Assembly: GCA_021531615.1 (NCBI GenBank)
Contig: JADYUE010000005.1
Location: 1 to 64,000 of the forward strand
From: Fusobacterium varium
GTDB lineage: Bacteria > Fusobacteriota > Fusobacteriia > Fusobacteriales > Fusobacteriaceae
Direction: 5' to 3'
DNA length: 64,000 bases
Shown here in pieces: positions 17,877-27,996 of this stretch; position 1 is the first letter of the stretch, and the number at the start of each line of letters is the position of its first letter. The notes below the pieces were generated by a model. It was not told the DNA's origin. It was given only the letters and a program-made list of their open reading frames with translations, and ran no database searches. The translations under genes were made by a program, and so were the position numbers.

Positions 17877-18505
17877 TTTTCTACCTCCATTTTATAAAGT
17901 TCTTCTATAAAATCAAAAATTATTTCTGCTGTCATTCCCCAGATAATTTCATCTTGATAATTATAAAAGTATACCTCTCTTGAATTTCCACTCCAAGATC
18001 CATAATATCTTTCTGGCAAATTATAATCTTTAGGTGAAAATTCTGGAATATTCTTTACTCCTATTTTCTCTATCTTAGGTTTATTATATTTAAAAAATTC
18101 CATAGGAACAACCACTAATTTTTCTACTTCTTCTTTATTAAAATTAAACTCCTCTATTTTTTCTATATTAATATATCCAACATAGACATCCAATAACATT
18201 CCAGAAGCATTAATTAAAGTTCCATATTTACCTATAATATCTATTTTTTCTCTTTCTATTCCCAACTCTTCAACAGTTTCTCTAATAGCTGTCTCTTTAG
18301 CGCTTCCATCTTTTTCCTCAAATTTTCCACCAGGAAAAGATATCTCTCCTCCCTGTCTTATTTTTAAGGCTCTTTTTTCAAAAATTATATACTCTTTTCC
18401 CTCTAAATTAATTATACCAATTAATACAGCTGAATTAATATATCTTTTTTTTCCAATGATTCTAAAACTATCCATTTTTAAAATTTCTGTTATCTTTTCC
18501 CTCAT
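17873..18505 (-). CDS. Nudix hydrolase of the CoA pyrophosphatase (NudL) type
   Basis: 210 residues. A Nudix box is visible as SFPGGKFEEKDGS...AIRETVEELGIE (about 76-103), with the small insertion between GG and the catalytic REXXEE seen in CoA pyrophosphatases. These enzymes cleave CoA and related nucleotides to phosphopantetheine and 3',5'-ADP. The substrate is not proved by sequence. It is the first gene of the nudix-rfaE2-tsaE-tsaB run, with AGGTG before its ATG. Confidence 0.8.
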   Translation of the reverse strand: MREKITEILKMDSFRIIGKKRYINSAVLIGIINLEGKEYIIFEKRALKIRQGGEISFPGGKFEEKDGSAKETAIRETVEELGIEREKIDIIGKYGTLINASGMLLDVYVGYINIEKIEEFNFNKEEVEKLVVVPMEFFKYNKPKIEKIGVKNIPEFSPKDYNLPERYYGSWSGNSREVYFYNYQDEIIWGMTAEIIFDFIEELYKMEVEK

Positions 18506-18611
18506 TTTTTAGATTACACCTCAACAAAATTATACCATTTTCCACAAAAAGAGCAACCTAATTTTATTATCTTTAGTTTTAGGACACTTTATATAATTTC
18601 CTTTATAAAAA

Positions 18612-18641
18612 AAGAAGAAATAGGTTTCCCCATCTCTTCTT
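18612..18641 (-). terminator. Terminator of upp
   Basis: A 10-base stem (one G-U pair) between AAGAAGAAAT and ATCTCTTCTT, followed on the minus strand by a T run, eleven bases after the upp stop. Confidence 0.7.
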
Positions 18642-18651
18642 AAATTTTTTA

Positions 18652-19275
18652 CTATTTTGTTCCGAATATTCTATCTCCACAATCTCCAAGACCTGGATAA
18701 ATATATCCTTCATTTGTTAATCCTTGATCTATCTTAGCTGTATAAATAGCTACATCAGGATGTTTTTGAAGAAGTTTTGCTATTCCTTCAGGAGCTGATA
18801 CAAGACACATAAATATTATATCTTTAACTCCTTGTGATTTTAGATAATCTATTGCATAAACAGCAGATCCTCCAGTTGCTAACATAGGATCAACTACAAT
18901 TACTTTTCTTGAAGTTATATCTACAGGTAATTTACAATAGTAGTAAACTGGCTCTAATGTTTCTTCGTTTCTATATACTCCAACATGTCCTACCTTTGCT
19001 GTTGGTACTAGATCTAAAATCCCATCCATCATTCCTAGTCCTGCTCTTAAAATAGGTACTATTGCTAATCTCTCTTGAAGTTCATATCCAGTTGTTGTCA
19101 TCAATGGAGTTGTTACTTCAACCTCATTTAATTTTAGTCCTTTTGTTGCTTCATAAGTCATAAGTTTTGCAATCTCATTTAGATTTTCTCTAAAAGCCTT
19201 TGTGTCTGTTCCACAATTTCTTAAAATTGTTAGTTTGTGTTGGATCAAGGGATGATTAATTTCTATTACTGCCAT
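18652..19275 (-). CDS. upp: Uracil phosphoribosyltransferase
   Basis: 207 residues, typical length. It salvages uracil with PRPP to UMP. Conserved regions visible are [12 protein letters not shown] at the start, [13 protein letters not shown] (about 73-85), the PRPP-binding [12 protein letters not shown] (about 126-137) and the C-terminal [16 protein letters not shown] uracil-binding end. It is a single gene bounded by terminators on both sides, with AGGAGG before the ATG. Confidence 0.97.
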   Translation of the reverse strand: MAVIEINHPLIQHKLTILRNCGTDTKAFRENLNEIAKLMTYEATKGLKLNEVEVTTPLMTTTGYELQERLAIVPILRAGLGMMDGILDLVPTAKVGHVGVYRNEETLEPVYYYCKLPVDITSRKVIVVDPMLATGGSAVYAIDYLKSQGVKDIIFMCLVSAPEGIAKLLQKHPDVAIYTAKIDQGLTNEGYIYPGLGDCGDRIFGTK

Positions 19276-19370
19276 TTTTTTCCTCCTGTTTTCCTTTTTT
19301 TCCTCGTAATATTATATCAAATATTTTAGATTTTTCCAAATAAAAATATGGATAAATCTAGGTATAAAAA

Positions 19371-19392
19371 AACAGGACTCTAAAGTCCTGTT
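19371..19392 (-). terminator. Terminator of rpmE
   Basis: AACAGGACT and AGTCCTGTT form a 9-base stem with a 4-base loop, followed on the minus strand by seven T. It lies 9 bases after the rpmE stop. Confidence 0.92.
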
Positions 19393-19400
19393 TAATACTA

Positions 19401-19613
19401 CTATTTGTTGATGTTGTATCTTTTGTTGAATTTGTCAACTCTTCCTGCAGCATCAATAAATTTAGCTTTTCCAGTATAGAATGGGTGGCATTTTGAACAT
19501 ACTGCTACTTTAAGTTCAGTTCCTTTAGCATAAGTTGATCTTGTTTCGAATTTTTCCCCACAAGTGCACTCTACAGTAACAACATTGTATTGAGGATGAA
19601 TATTTTTTTTCAT
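19401..19613 (-). CDS. rpmE: 50S ribosomal protein L31
   Basis: 70-residue L31 of the zinc-binding type, with the cysteine sets CTCG and [10 protein letters not shown]. The C+ form suggests the main, zinc-replete copy. GGAAGGTG lies before the ATG. It has its own strong promoter and terminator and so forms a single-gene unit, as is common for rpmE. Confidence 0.97.
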   Translation of the reverse strand: MKKNIHPQYNVVTVECTCGEKFETRSTYAKGTELKVAVCSKCHPFYTGKAKFIDAAGRVDKFNKRYNINK

Positions 19614-19658
19614 TGATTTTTCACCTTCCTAACAAAAATTTTCTTAATATCTCAAGAG

Positions 19659-19687
19659 ATTCTATCACAAATATATAACTTTTGCAA
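19659..19687 (-). promoter_or_regulatory. Sigma-70 type promoter of rpmE
   Basis: Minus strand: TTGCAA (19682-19687), 17 bases, TAGAAT (19659-19664). Spacing is ideal and the -10 is about 45 bases before the rpmE ATG. It is one of the best promoter matches in the window. Confidence 0.75.
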
Positions 19688-19765
19688 GATTTTTTTTAGT
19701 CCCAATCCATCTTTTTTCTTATTTTTAATCTTTAATAATCTTTAACTAAAAAATAAATAATATAA

Positions 19766-19794
19766 TTGTAAAATTTTGTAATTTAGGTTAATAT
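19766..19794 (+). promoter_or_regulatory. Promoter of the RNase H gene
   Basis: TTGTAA (19766-19771), 17 bases, TAATAT (19789-19794), about 30 bases before the GTG start at 19824. Confidence 0.55.
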
Positions 19795-19823
19795 AAGATA
19801 TATGATTATTACTTGGAGGAGTT

Positions 19824-20468
19824 GTGAAGAAAAAATTTTATGCTTACTTTCTTGAAAATGAAAGTAGAAATGGTATTTGTGAAACATGGGATGAGTGTAA
19901 AGCCATAGTACATGGAAAAAAAGCTCGTTATAAATCTTTTCCATCTTTAGAAGAAGCAAAAGATTGGTTAGAACAAGGTGCTAAATATGAAAAAAAACTA
20001 TCTGACCAACTTTTTAAAACAAAGGTAGATAAAGAAAAATTAAAGAGTCAATTGACAGAGGGAATATATTTCGATTCTGGAACAGGAAGAGGAATTGGTG
20101 TTGAAGTTAGAGTTACTGATTTAAGTGGAAGATCTCTTTTAGATGAAAGTAGTATAAAATTTAAAATTAATCAATTTGGAAATCTTCATTTAGGACATGA
20201 TCGAACAAATAATTATGGTGAGTTAGTAGGATTATTCTTAGCTTTGGATATAGCTATTCAAAGAGGGGAGAGACATATTTTTGGAGATAGTAACCTTGTT
20301 ATATTTTTCTGGTCTAAGGGAATCTATCGTAAAGAAAATTTAAACGAGAAAACAATATCTTTAATTGAAAAAGTTGTAGAAAAGAGAAAAGAATTTGAAA
20401 AAATTGGTGGAAAGATAGAGTATGTTTCTGGTGATGTAAACCCAGCAGATTTAGGATTTCACAAATAA
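19824..20468 (+). CDS. Ribonuclease H with N-terminal viroplasmin domain
   Basis: 214 residues. An N-terminal viroplasmin-type RNA/DNA-hybrid binding domain (about 1-50: FYAYFLENES...KSFPSLEEAKDWL) is followed by an RNase HI fold (about 72-214). Catalytic acids visible are D in IYFDSG, E in NNYGELVGL, D in IFGDSNLV and the final D in NPADLGFHK. It cleaves RNA in RNA-DNA hybrids such as R-loops and primers. The start is GTG with GGAGGAG just upstream. The end is short, closing a few residues after the last catalytic D. Confidence 0.88.
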   Translation: MKKKFYAYFLENESRNGICETWDECKAIVHGKKARYKSFPSLEEAKDWLEQGAKYEKKLSDQLFKTKVDKEKLKSQLTEGIYFDSGTGRGIGVEVRVTDLSGRSLLDESSIKFKINQFGNLHLGHDRTNNYGELVGLFLALDIAIQRGERHIFGDSNLVIFFWSKGIYRKENLNEKTISLIEKVVEKRKEFEKIGGKIEYVSGDVNPADLGFHK

Positions 20469-20484
20469 TATTTAGGAGGAGTTT

Positions 20485-21171
20485 ATGGAAACTTTTACAC
20501 TTTTTAGTACTGAACACTTTTGGTTTATTGGAGGAGGTTTTTTAGGGATACTTGCACTTACAATGGTATCAGCATTTCTTCCTAAATATAAATTTGCTCA
20601 ATTTAGTGCCATAGTTATCTTATTGATTAAGATAGCAGAACTTTCTTATAGACATATATATGTAGGAGAACCTATCTACTCTTTACTTCCTCTACATATG
20701 TGTAATTTAACACTAATAATTGCTATTTTAACAATGCTAACTAAGTCACAAAAATTATTTCAATTAACTTATTTCTGGTGCTTAGGAGCTCTCTTTGCAG
20801 TGATTACCCCTGATATAAAATACTCTTTTCCTCATCCTTTAACATTGAGTTTTTATATCACTCATTTTTATCTTTTATTTGCTGCAATCTATGGAATTTT
20901 ATTTTTTAACTTTAAACCAACTTTTAAAGGTTGGATAAATTCTTTTATTACTTTAAATATCTTTGCTTTTATTATTTTCTTTATCAATAAAAAGCTTGGA
21001 ACTAACTATCTATATGTAAATAGAATTCCTAATTTCTCTTCACCATTAGATTATTTTGGACAATGGCCTTACTATATTATTGTTGTTGAAATAATCTATT
21101 TAATACTAACTTATGGTATCTACTATCCATTTAGAAGAAAAACTTACAAATATTCAACTAAATATTTCTAA
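20485..21171 (+). CDS. YwaF family (TIGR02206) integral membrane protein
   Basis: 228 residues with six or seven transmembrane helices. Family markers are the N-terminal FTLFSTEHFWFIGG, the conserved LPLHMCNLTL in the middle (about 67-76) and HPLTLSFYITHFYLL. The function of YwaF proteins is not known; they lie in the cytoplasmic membrane. It begins 16 bases after the RNase H gene with GGAGG before the ATG and is probably co-transcribed with it, though no functional link is evident. Confidence 0.82.
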   Translation: METFTLFSTEHFWFIGGGFLGILALTMVSAFLPKYKFAQFSAIVILLIKIAELSYRHIYVGEPIYSLLPLHMCNLTLIIAILTMLTKSQKLFQLTYFWCLGALFAVITPDIKYSFPHPLTLSFYITHFYLLFAAIYGILFFNFKPTFKGWINSFITLNIFAFIIFFINKKLGTNYLYVNRIPNFSSPLDYFGQWPYYIIVVEIIYLILTYGIYYPFRRKTYKYSTKYF

Positions 21172-21174
21172 AAC

Positions 21175-21200
21175 AAAAGCTCCCAAACTAGGGAGCTTTT
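21175..21200. terminator. Bidirectional terminator
   Basis: AAAAGCTCCC and GGGAGCTTTT form a perfect 10-base stem with a 6-base loop between two convergent genes, serving the YwaF gene on the plus strand and the S9 peptidase gene on the minus strand. Confidence 0.93.
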
Positions 21201-21210
21201 ATATTTTCTA

Positions 21211-23193
21211 TTAATCTTTTAAATATTTTTCAAACCAGTTAGTCATCTCTTCAAGTCTTCTAACTCTATGTTTAGGTTTTCCACTTCTTGAAAGTTCATG
21301 ATTTTCTCCTCTAAACATACAAAGTCTTGCTTCTACTCCATGATATTTTAATGAAGTAAACATTTGAATTCCCTCTGCTAACCAACATCTATAATCCTCT
21401 TCTGAATGAATAAATAGTGTAGGTGTCTTAACTTTATCTGCATATTTCATTGGAGAATGCCACCATAATTTATCATGTTCTATCCAAGGGCTTGAAGCAT
21501 TTTGGTCAGCATTAAAGTAATATCCTATATCTGTTGTTCCAAATTTAGATATCCAGTTTGCTATACTTCTTTGAGAAGCTGCACATCTAAATCTATCAGT
21601 ATGTCCAATTATCCAGTTTGTCATAAATCCACCATATGATCCACCAGTTACTCCGACTCTGTCAGCTTTTATTGGATATTTTTCTAATACTACATCTGTA
21701 AATTTCATTAGATCATCATAATCTACAGTTCCATATTTTCCTCTAATATCTGCAAAGGCATTTCCTCTTCCATCTCCACCTCTTGGATTACAGAAGAATA
21801 CGAAATATCCCATGTTTGCCCATACTTGCATCTCATGATAGAATACTTCTCCATAAACTGTTTTTGGTCCACCATGAATATCTAAGATAGCTGGATAAGT
21901 TTTTCCCTCTTCATAATCTGTAGGTTTTAGTACCCAACCTTCAATCTCCATTCCAGCATCATTTATAAAGTTACATCTTTCTGGGAATGCTAATTTCTTA
22001 TCATTGTAAACATTTTCATTAAATTTAGTTAGTTGAACTTCCTCTTCTCCTACTACATCATAAATCTCTTGTAATCTTAGTCCTCTAAGTCCTGCAAAAA
22101 CAATTTTTCCATCATATACATCATAAACATCTACTGTACCATTTGCTTTTGTAAGAACTTCTTCATTTCCTTCAAGATCTATACTATTTAAGAAAGCATC
22201 TTTATTTACAGTTGTAGGGAAGTAAAGTTTATTATCTACTACTCTATAACCTTTTCCACCACCATATTTACAATCGCTTCCAACTGTATTTAACATCCAA
22301 GTATCATGTTTTTTCAATAAAACTGCTTCTCCATTTTTTAAAGTATAGAAGCTTGGGTTTTGGTTTAATCCATACTCTTTACAATCATTTAAAGAACAAA
22401 TTACTGTATCTCCTATAAATTCAGCAAAACTTACTCTAAAATCTTTTTTAGGTAATAAAGTTTCAGTTTTTCCACTTGCTATATTATAACAATAGATTCC
22501 CTCTCTTTGTTCCATTTTTCCTTCATATTCATTTCCAACATAAAGGATTTTTCCATCTTTATATGAGAAATAAGTTACTGCCATTAATTCTGAAGTTACA
22601 GGTGTAGCTTTTTTCTCTGCTCTATTATATAGATAGATTCTATTTCTTTTCTTATTTGTAAATCCACCACCATTACTCCAGAAAGGAATTTCATCTAATA
22701 CTTCGTAATCTTTATTTTCTTGGAATTTTTTAACTGCTTCTGCTCTCTCTTCTCCAGTTAAAGAGTTTATATCAGTTCTATAATTATCATATTTAGCTGT
22801 TAATAGGAAATTATCCTCATCTATAGCTTTTATAGCTGTAACTGTCAAAGGAATATCCATATATTTTTCAGCTTCTCCACCATTAATTTTTATAGCATAA
22901 TATGAAGTCCAAGTTTCTCCTTGACTTACTTTTTCATTTATCTTTTTATCTCTAGTAGCTGGGAATAAAATAGTTGAATCATTTAACCATAAAAATGATC
23001 TTTCTTCATTAAGTCCAGTTAATTTACTGTATTCTTTTGTAGTATTGTCTAAAAGCCAAATGTTTGATTGATAATTGTTATTATCATAATCAGCCTTGTG
23101 TACTATAAATCCTGTTTTTGCTCCATTTGGTGAAATTTCAAGATTAGAAATAAATTTGTAATCTAAAAAATCTTTTAATTTTAAATTTTCCAT
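21211..23193 (-). CDS. S9 family serine peptidase (acylaminoacyl/dipeptidyl peptidase type)
   Basis: 660 residues. An N-terminal seven-bladed propeller-like region (about 1-400, with WLLDNTTKEY- and IYLYN-type blades) precedes an alpha/beta hydrolase domain. The catalytic triad is Ser519 in GGSYGGF, Asp600 in SEEDYRC and His632 in ENHELSR. The GDGRGNAFADIRGKYG segment is typical of the acylaminoacyl-peptidase/DPP5 branch. No signal peptide is visible, so it is probably cytosolic and trims short or acylated peptides, fitting an amino-acid fermenting bacterium. GGGGG precedes the ATG. It is a single gene, divergent from smc. Confidence 0.9.
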   Translation of the reverse strand: MENLKLKDFLDYKFISNLEISPNGAKTGFIVHKADYDNNNYQSNIWLLDNTTKEYSKLTGLNEERSFLWLNDSTILFPATRDKKINEKVSQGETWTSYYAIKINGGEAEKYMDIPLTVTAIKAIDEDNFLLTAKYDNYRTDINSLTGEERAEAVKKFQENKDYEVLDEIPFWSNGGGFTNKKRNRIYLYNRAEKKATPVTSELMAVTYFSYKDGKILYVGNEYEGKMEQREGIYCYNIASGKTETLLPKKDFRVSFAEFIGDTVICSLNDCKEYGLNQNPSFYTLKNGEAVLLKKHDTWMLNTVGSDCKYGGGKGYRVVDNKLYFPTTVNKDAFLNSIDLEGNEEVLTKANGTVDVYDVYDGKIVFAGLRGLRLQEIYDVVGEEEVQLTKFNENVYNDKKLAFPERCNFINDAGMEIEGWVLKPTDYEEGKTYPAILDIHGGPKTVYGEVFYHEMQVWANMGYFVFFCNPRGGDGRGNAFADIRGKYGTVDYDDLMKFTDVVLEKYPIKADRVGVTGGSYGGFMTNWIIGHTDRFRCAASQRSIANWISKFGTTDIGYYFNADQNASSPWIEHDKLWWHSPMKYADKVKTPTLFIHSEEDYRCWLAEGIQMFTSLKYHGVEARLCMFRGENHELSRSGKPKHRVRRLEEMTNWFEKYLKD

Positions 23194-23329
23194 AACTGTC
23201 CCCCTTATAGTTTTATTCTTTGTTCTGCTAATTTTAATTATAGCTTATAGATATATATATTACAATTCTTTTCTAAACTTTTCTATAAAGTAAAAAAATT
23301 TTTAATTTTCTATTTTTACAAAATTAAGT

Positions 23330-23335
23330 TATAAT
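23330..23335 (+). promoter_or_regulatory. -10 box before smc
   Basis: TATAAT 42 bases before the smc ATG within an AT-rich divergent intergenic region of 184 bases. The matching -35 is poor, so this is tentative. Confidence 0.4.
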
Positions 23336-23377
23336 CTAATTGTAAAATAATATAAAATTACTTATAGGAGAACAAAA

Positions 23378-26300
23378 ATGTATTTAAAAGCAGTTGAGAT
23401 TTTTGGATTTAAATCTTTTGGAGAAAAAGTTTATATAGAGTTTAATAAAGGGATTACATCTATTGTAGGACCTAATGGAAGTGGAAAATCAAATATCCTT
23501 GATGCTGTATTATGGGTATTAGGAGAACAATCATATAAAAATATAAGAGCTAAGGAGAGTGCAGATATTATTTTTTCTGGTGGAAAAGATAAAAAACCTA
23601 TGAACTCTGCTGAAGTTTCTCTTTTTATTGATAATAGTGATTCTTTTCTTCCAATAGAAAATAATGAAATTAAAATAACTAGAAAAATCTATGTAAATGG
23701 AGAGAATGAGTATTATATAAACGATGTAAAAACTAGATTAAAAGATATAGGGAATCTTTTTCTAGATACTGGAGTTGGGAAAAGTGCTTACTCTGTAATT
23801 GGTCAAGGAAAGGTTGAACGTATTATAGGTTCATCTTCTAAGGAGATCAAAGGAATTATTGAAGAGGCTGCTGGAATAAAAAAATTCCAACAAAAGAAAA
23901 ATGAAGCATCTAAAAATTTATCCAATGTTGAGATGGAATTAGAAAAAATAGATTTAGTTTTAAATGAAGTTGGAGAAAATAGAGATAGAGTTGAAAAACA
24001 AGCTGGTAAAGCTCAAGAGTATCTTAACTTAAAAGATGAGAAAGATACTCTTGCAAAGGGAATTTATAGTGCTGAATATAATGATAGAAAGAATATATTA
24101 AAGGATGAAAATCAACTTAAAGAAAATCTAATCCATGAAATTAATAGATTTGAGGATGAATTTAATAAAATTGAAAAAAGATTAGAAACTATTGATAGAG
24201 AAAAACTACAACTAAAAAAAGAGATTGAAGAGATAAGTAGCAAAAATCAAGAGTTGAAAAATGATATTGAAATTAAAGAGAGAGAAAAAGTTAAAATAAG
24301 TGAAAGAGCTATTGGATATAAAAGAGAACTTGAAGATAGATATGAAAGGGTTAAAAATAGTAGTTTAAAATTAAATGAAAAAGAGGCTCTTTTAAATTCA
24401 CTTACTAAAGAAAAAGATGAACTAAAATCAAAAATTGAAGAGCTTGCTAAAGAAAATATCAAATTTGAAGAAGAGGTAAAAAATCTAACTAACTCAAAAA
24501 AAGAACTAGAACTTGGAATAGAACTAAAGAAAAAGAGAGTCATGGAACTTGAAATAGAAAAGATGAAACTTTTAAATGATATAGAAACTTCTAGTAGAAG
24601 AATTAAGGGAAGCAACTCTAAGGTAACTAATTTAAAAGCAGAGTTAGAATCTTATGATAATAAATTAAATTTAATTTTAAAAGATATTGAAAAAGCTGGA
24701 AATGATAAAGATAATAAAGAAAAAAAATTAATAGAAATTGAAAAAAGAGGACAATTCTTAGAAGAGGAAATAAGTAAGATTAGTCAACAGAGTAATAGAT
24801 TATCAGAAATTTTAAGAAGTTCTGAATATGATGAAAAAAGATTTTCAGCTAAACTACAATCTCTTTTAAGAATGGAAGAGAATAATGAAGGATTTTTTAA
24901 AGGTGTTAAAGAAGTTTTAAATAGTAAACTACCTGGTGTTGAAGGGGTATTTATCTCTTTAGTATCTGTTCCTGAAAAATTTGAAAAAGCTATTGAGGCT
25001 GGAGTCCCTGGAAATATTCAAGATATTATAGTTGATAGTGGAGAAACTGCCAAAAAAGCTATCTCTCTTTTAAAAGAGAGAAAAGCTGGAAAAGCTTCTT
25101 TCTTAGCCCTAGATACAATTAAAGTTTCGCCTAAAAAAGAGTTAAATATCAATATTCCTGGAGTGATTGGACGTGCCTCTGAATTAGTACAAACTCAAGA
25201 TAGATATAAAATTGTTGTAGACTTTGTTCTTGGAAATCTTTTAGTTGTAGATACTGTTGATACTGCTTTAAAGATTGTAAAAAGCAATAGTTTTATGGGA
25301 AATATAGTAACTTTAAGTGGAGAACTTTTAAGTTCAAGAGGAAGAATTACTGGGGGAGATTCTGGAAATTCAACAGCTAATCAAATTTTCGAAAGAAAGA
25401 AAGAGATTAGAACTTTAAAAGAAACTGTTTCTAAATTACAAGAAACTATAAAAAATAGTGTAGCAGAGCAAAATAATCTGAGTAAAACTTTAGAAAAATT
25501 TGAAAATGAAATTGATAAAATCGATTCATTAGAAGATGGAACAAGAAAACAACTAAAATTAGCTGAAGAGTTATACAACGATTATATTTTGAAAAAAGAG
25601 AGAATTGAAAAAGATAGACGTATTGTTAAAGTTGAATTAGAAGAAGAAGAAAAATATAGTAATGAATTTGAAAAAAGAATAACAAACTCTAAAAATGAGA
25701 GAGAAAAAATAGAGCAAGTTATCTCTGAAATTAAATTAGATGAAGAAAAAGAGGGAAAAGAGATAAATAATCTAAACTCTATCATTGAAGAAAAGAAAAA
25801 TCAATTTTCTGATGTTAAAATTCTCTATATGAATAGTCAAGATAAAGTTGGACAAGTAGATCGGGAATTAGAAAGAGAAAGAAAAGAGAAAGAATCTATC
25901 TTAGAAGATAAAAAACATATGGAAGATAAAATAATATTCCTTGAAAAAGAGATTGAAGATTTAACTAAAAATGGAGAGGCTCTTCAAAGAGAAGTTAATG
26001 AAAAAATAGCAAAATATGAAAGTGAAAATAGTGAGGTTTCAAATAGAAAATCTAACTTTGAAACTCTTAGCAGTGAAGAGAGAGAGTTAAATAAAAGTAG
26101 AAAAGAAACTGAAAGTTATCTTCTTCATAAAAAAGATAGTTTTAATAGAGTTGAGGAGAGCTTAGAAAGAAATAGAAAAGAGATTGAAAAATTAGAGGAG
26201 TCTCTATCTAATTTAACTGAAGTTGCTACTATTGAGATTGATTTTTCTCAGATTAAAGAATTAAAAGAAAAGTTAAGATTACTAGAGAATAGATTAAAAA

Positions 26301-26896
26301 ATTTCCAAGCTGTAAACCTTTTAGCTATTGAAGAATTTAAAGAATTAAATCAAAAATTTGTATTTTTAACTTCACAAAAAGAGGATTTAATAAAAGGAAA
26401 AAATGTTCTTTCAAACTTGATTATTGAAATTGATGATACTATTCACAAAAGATTCTTCAAGGCTTATAATGAAATTGACAGAAACTTCAATCAAATGTGT
26501 AGAGAAACATTAAATAACTCTGAAGGAAAACTTTTAATCAATAATTCTGAAGATTTTGATAATTGTGGTGTTGAAATCTTTGTAAAATTTGGTAATAAAA
26601 AAAGACAGACTCTTTCTCTCCTATCAGGTGGAGAAAAATCTATGGTTGCAATAGCTTTTATAATGGCTATCTTTATGTATAAACCTAGTCCATTCACTTT
26701 CCTTGATGAGATTGAAGCTGCATTAGATGAAAAAAATACTAGAAAATTAATAGGAAAATTAAAAGAGTTTACAGACAGATCTCAATTTATATTAATTACC
26801 CATAACAAAGATACTATGAGAGAGTCTGAAACTATTTTTGGTGTAACTATGAACAAAGAAATTGGTATTTCCAAGATTGTTCCTGTTAAATTTTAA
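23378..26896 (+). CDS. smc: Chromosome segregation protein Smc
   Basis: 1172 residues in the full SMC layout: Walker A GPNGSGKSN (31-39), a long coiled coil (about 165-490), the hinge (about 510-650, with LPGVEGVF and LSSRGRITGGD), a second coiled coil (about 670-1000), then the signature LSGGEKS (about 1080) and Walker B FTFLDEIEAALDE. It folds and separates chromosomes with ScpA and ScpB, which are not in the window. Start ATG follows TAGGAG. It is the first gene of a run that includes lpxK and nadD. Confidence 0.97.
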   Translation: MYLKAVEIFGFKSFGEKVYIEFNKGITSIVGPNGSGKSNILDAVLWVLGEQSYKNIRAKESADIIFSGGKDKKPMNSAEVSLFIDNSDSFLPIENNEIKITRKIYVNGENEYYINDVKTRLKDIGNLFLDTGVGKSAYSVIGQGKVERIIGSSSKEIKGIIEEAAGIKKFQQKKNEASKNLSNVEMELEKIDLVLNEVGENRDRVEKQAGKAQEYLNLKDEKDTLAKGIYSAEYNDRKNILKDENQLKENLIHEINRFEDEFNKIEKRLETIDREKLQLKKEIEEISSKNQELKNDIEIKEREKVKISERAIGYKRELEDRYERVKNSSLKLNEKEALLNSLTKEKDELKSKIEELAKENIKFEEEVKNLTNSKKELELGIELKKKRVMELEIEKMKLLNDIETSSRRIKGSNSKVTNLKAELESYDNKLNLILKDIEKAGNDKDNKEKKLIEIEKRGQFLEEEISKISQQSNRLSEILRSSEYDEKRFSAKLQSLLRMEENNEGFFKGVKEVLNSKLPGVEGVFISLVSVPEKFEKAIEAGVPGNIQDIIVDSGETAKKAISLLKERKAGKASFLALDTIKVSPKKELNINIPGVIGRASELVQTQDRYKIVVDFVLGNLLVVDTVDTALKIVKSNSFMGNIVTLSGELLSSRGRITGGDSGNSTANQIFERKKEIRTLKETVSKLQETIKNSVAEQNNLSKTLEKFENEIDKIDSLEDGTRKQLKLAEELYNDYILKKERIEKDRRIVKVELEEEEKYSNEFEKRITNSKNEREKIEQVISEIKLDEEKEGKEINNLNSIIEEKKNQFSDVKILYMNSQDKVGQVDRELERERKEKESILEDKKHMEDKIIFLEKEIEDLTKNGEALQREVNEKIAKYESENSEVSNRKSNFETLSSEERELNKSRKETESYLLHKKDSFNRVEESLERNRKEIEKLEESLSNLTEVATIEIDFSQIKELKEKLRLLENRLKNFQAVNLLAIEEFKELNQKFVFLTSQKEDLIKGKNVLSNLIIEIDDTIHKRFFKAYNEIDRNFNQMCRETLNNSEGKLLINNSEDFDNCGVEIFVKFGNKKRQTLSLLSGGEKSMVAIAFIMAIFMYKPSPFTFLDEIEAALDEKNTRKLIGKLKEFTDRSQFILITHNKDTMRESETIFGVTMNKEIGISKIVPVKF

Positions 26897-26979
26897 ATTT
26901 TTATGAAAAAAAACTTTGATTTTTTTAAATATAGAGGTAAAATAAAAAGACAGGATAAAAAAGATGTTAAGGGGTAATG

Positions 26980-27996
26980 ATGAGAATATTATCGTTTATA
27001 TATTATTTAATTACTTCCTTGCGAAACTTTCTTTATGATAAGGGAATCTTTAGAGTAAAGAGAGTTCCAGGAGTTGAAGTAATATGCATAGGAAATATTA
27101 CTGTAGGGGGTACTGGTAAAACCCCTGCTGTTCAATATTTTTCAAAAAGATTACAAAAGATGGGGCGAAAGGTTGCAGTAGTTTCTAGAGGATATCGAGG
27201 AAAGAGAAAGAGAGAACCTCTTTTAGTAAGTGATGGAAGAGAGATTTTTGCCACTACTCGAGAGAGTGGAGATGAGCCATTTTTACATGCTCTCAATCTT
27301 CATAAGATACCAATAATTGTAAGTTCTAATAGATATAAAGGGTGTCTTTTTGCTAAAAAACACTTTAATGTAGACACTATTATTCTTGATGATGGTTTTC
27401 AACATAGAAAATTAGGACGTAATAGAGATATAGTTCTTATTGATGCTACTAATCCTTTTGGTTGGGGACAACTTCTTCCTTTGGGAATGTTGAGAGAAGA
27501 TTTTAAAAAAGCTGCTAAAAGAGCTAGTGAATTTATAATTACAAAATCAGATTTAGTAAGTGAAAGAGAAGTTGAAAGAATAAAAAAATATTTAAAGAAA
27601 AAATTGAATAAAGAGGTTTCCACAGCTAAACATGGAGTTACATCTCTTTGTGATCTAAAAGGAAATGCTAAACCTCTATTTTGGATAAAAGACAAGAGAG
27701 TTCTGCTTTTTTCAGGTCTTGCTAATCCTCTTAACTTTGAAAAAACAGTAATATCTTTAGAGCCATCTTATATTGAAAGAGTAGATTTTATGGACCACCA
27801 TAATTTTAAGAAAAAAGATATTGAACTTATTCAAAAACGTGCTGAAAGTATGCAAGCTTCTTATATAATTACAACTGAGAAAGATTTGGTAAAACTTCCA
27901 AGTGATCTATCTATTAATAATCTATTTGTATTAAAGATAGAGTTTACTCTATTGGAAGATAACAGTTTAAAAGATTTGGAGGAAATTAAAAAATGA
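26980..27996 (+). CDS. lpxK: Tetraacyldisaccharide 4'-kinase LpxK
   Basis: 338 residues from the second of two adjacent ATGs (26980), which is better spaced from AAGGGG; 26977 is possible. An N-terminal hydrophobic anchor precedes GNITVGGTGKTPAV, the P-loop (about 43-54), then SRGYRGK and the DDGFQHRKL segment, all LpxK signatures. It phosphorylates the lipid A precursor at the 4' position at the inner face of the inner membrane. It lies 83 bases after smc and overlaps the next gene by four bases. Confidence 0.95.
   Translation: MRILSFIYYLITSLRNFLYDKGIFRVKRVPGVEVICIGNITVGGTGKTPAVQYFSKRLQKMGRKVAVVSRGYRGKRKREPLLVSDGREIFATTRESGDEPFLHALNLHKIPIIVSSNRYKGCLFAKKHFNVDTIILDDGFQHRKLGRNRDIVLIDATNPFGWGQLLPLGMLREDFKKAAKRASEFIITKSDLVSEREVERIKKYLKKKLNKEVSTAKHGVTSLCDLKGNAKPLFWIKDKRVLLFSGLANPLNFEKTVISLEPSYIERVDFMDHHNFKKKDIELIQKRAESMQASYIITTEKDLVKLPSDLSINNLFVLKIEFTLLEDNSLKDLEEIKK

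Noticed and set aside
24247-24615. 122-codon minus-strand frame, almost all S, F and L
   Set aside because: Antisense to the lysine/glutamate-rich coiled coil of smc; the composition is that expected from the complementary strand.
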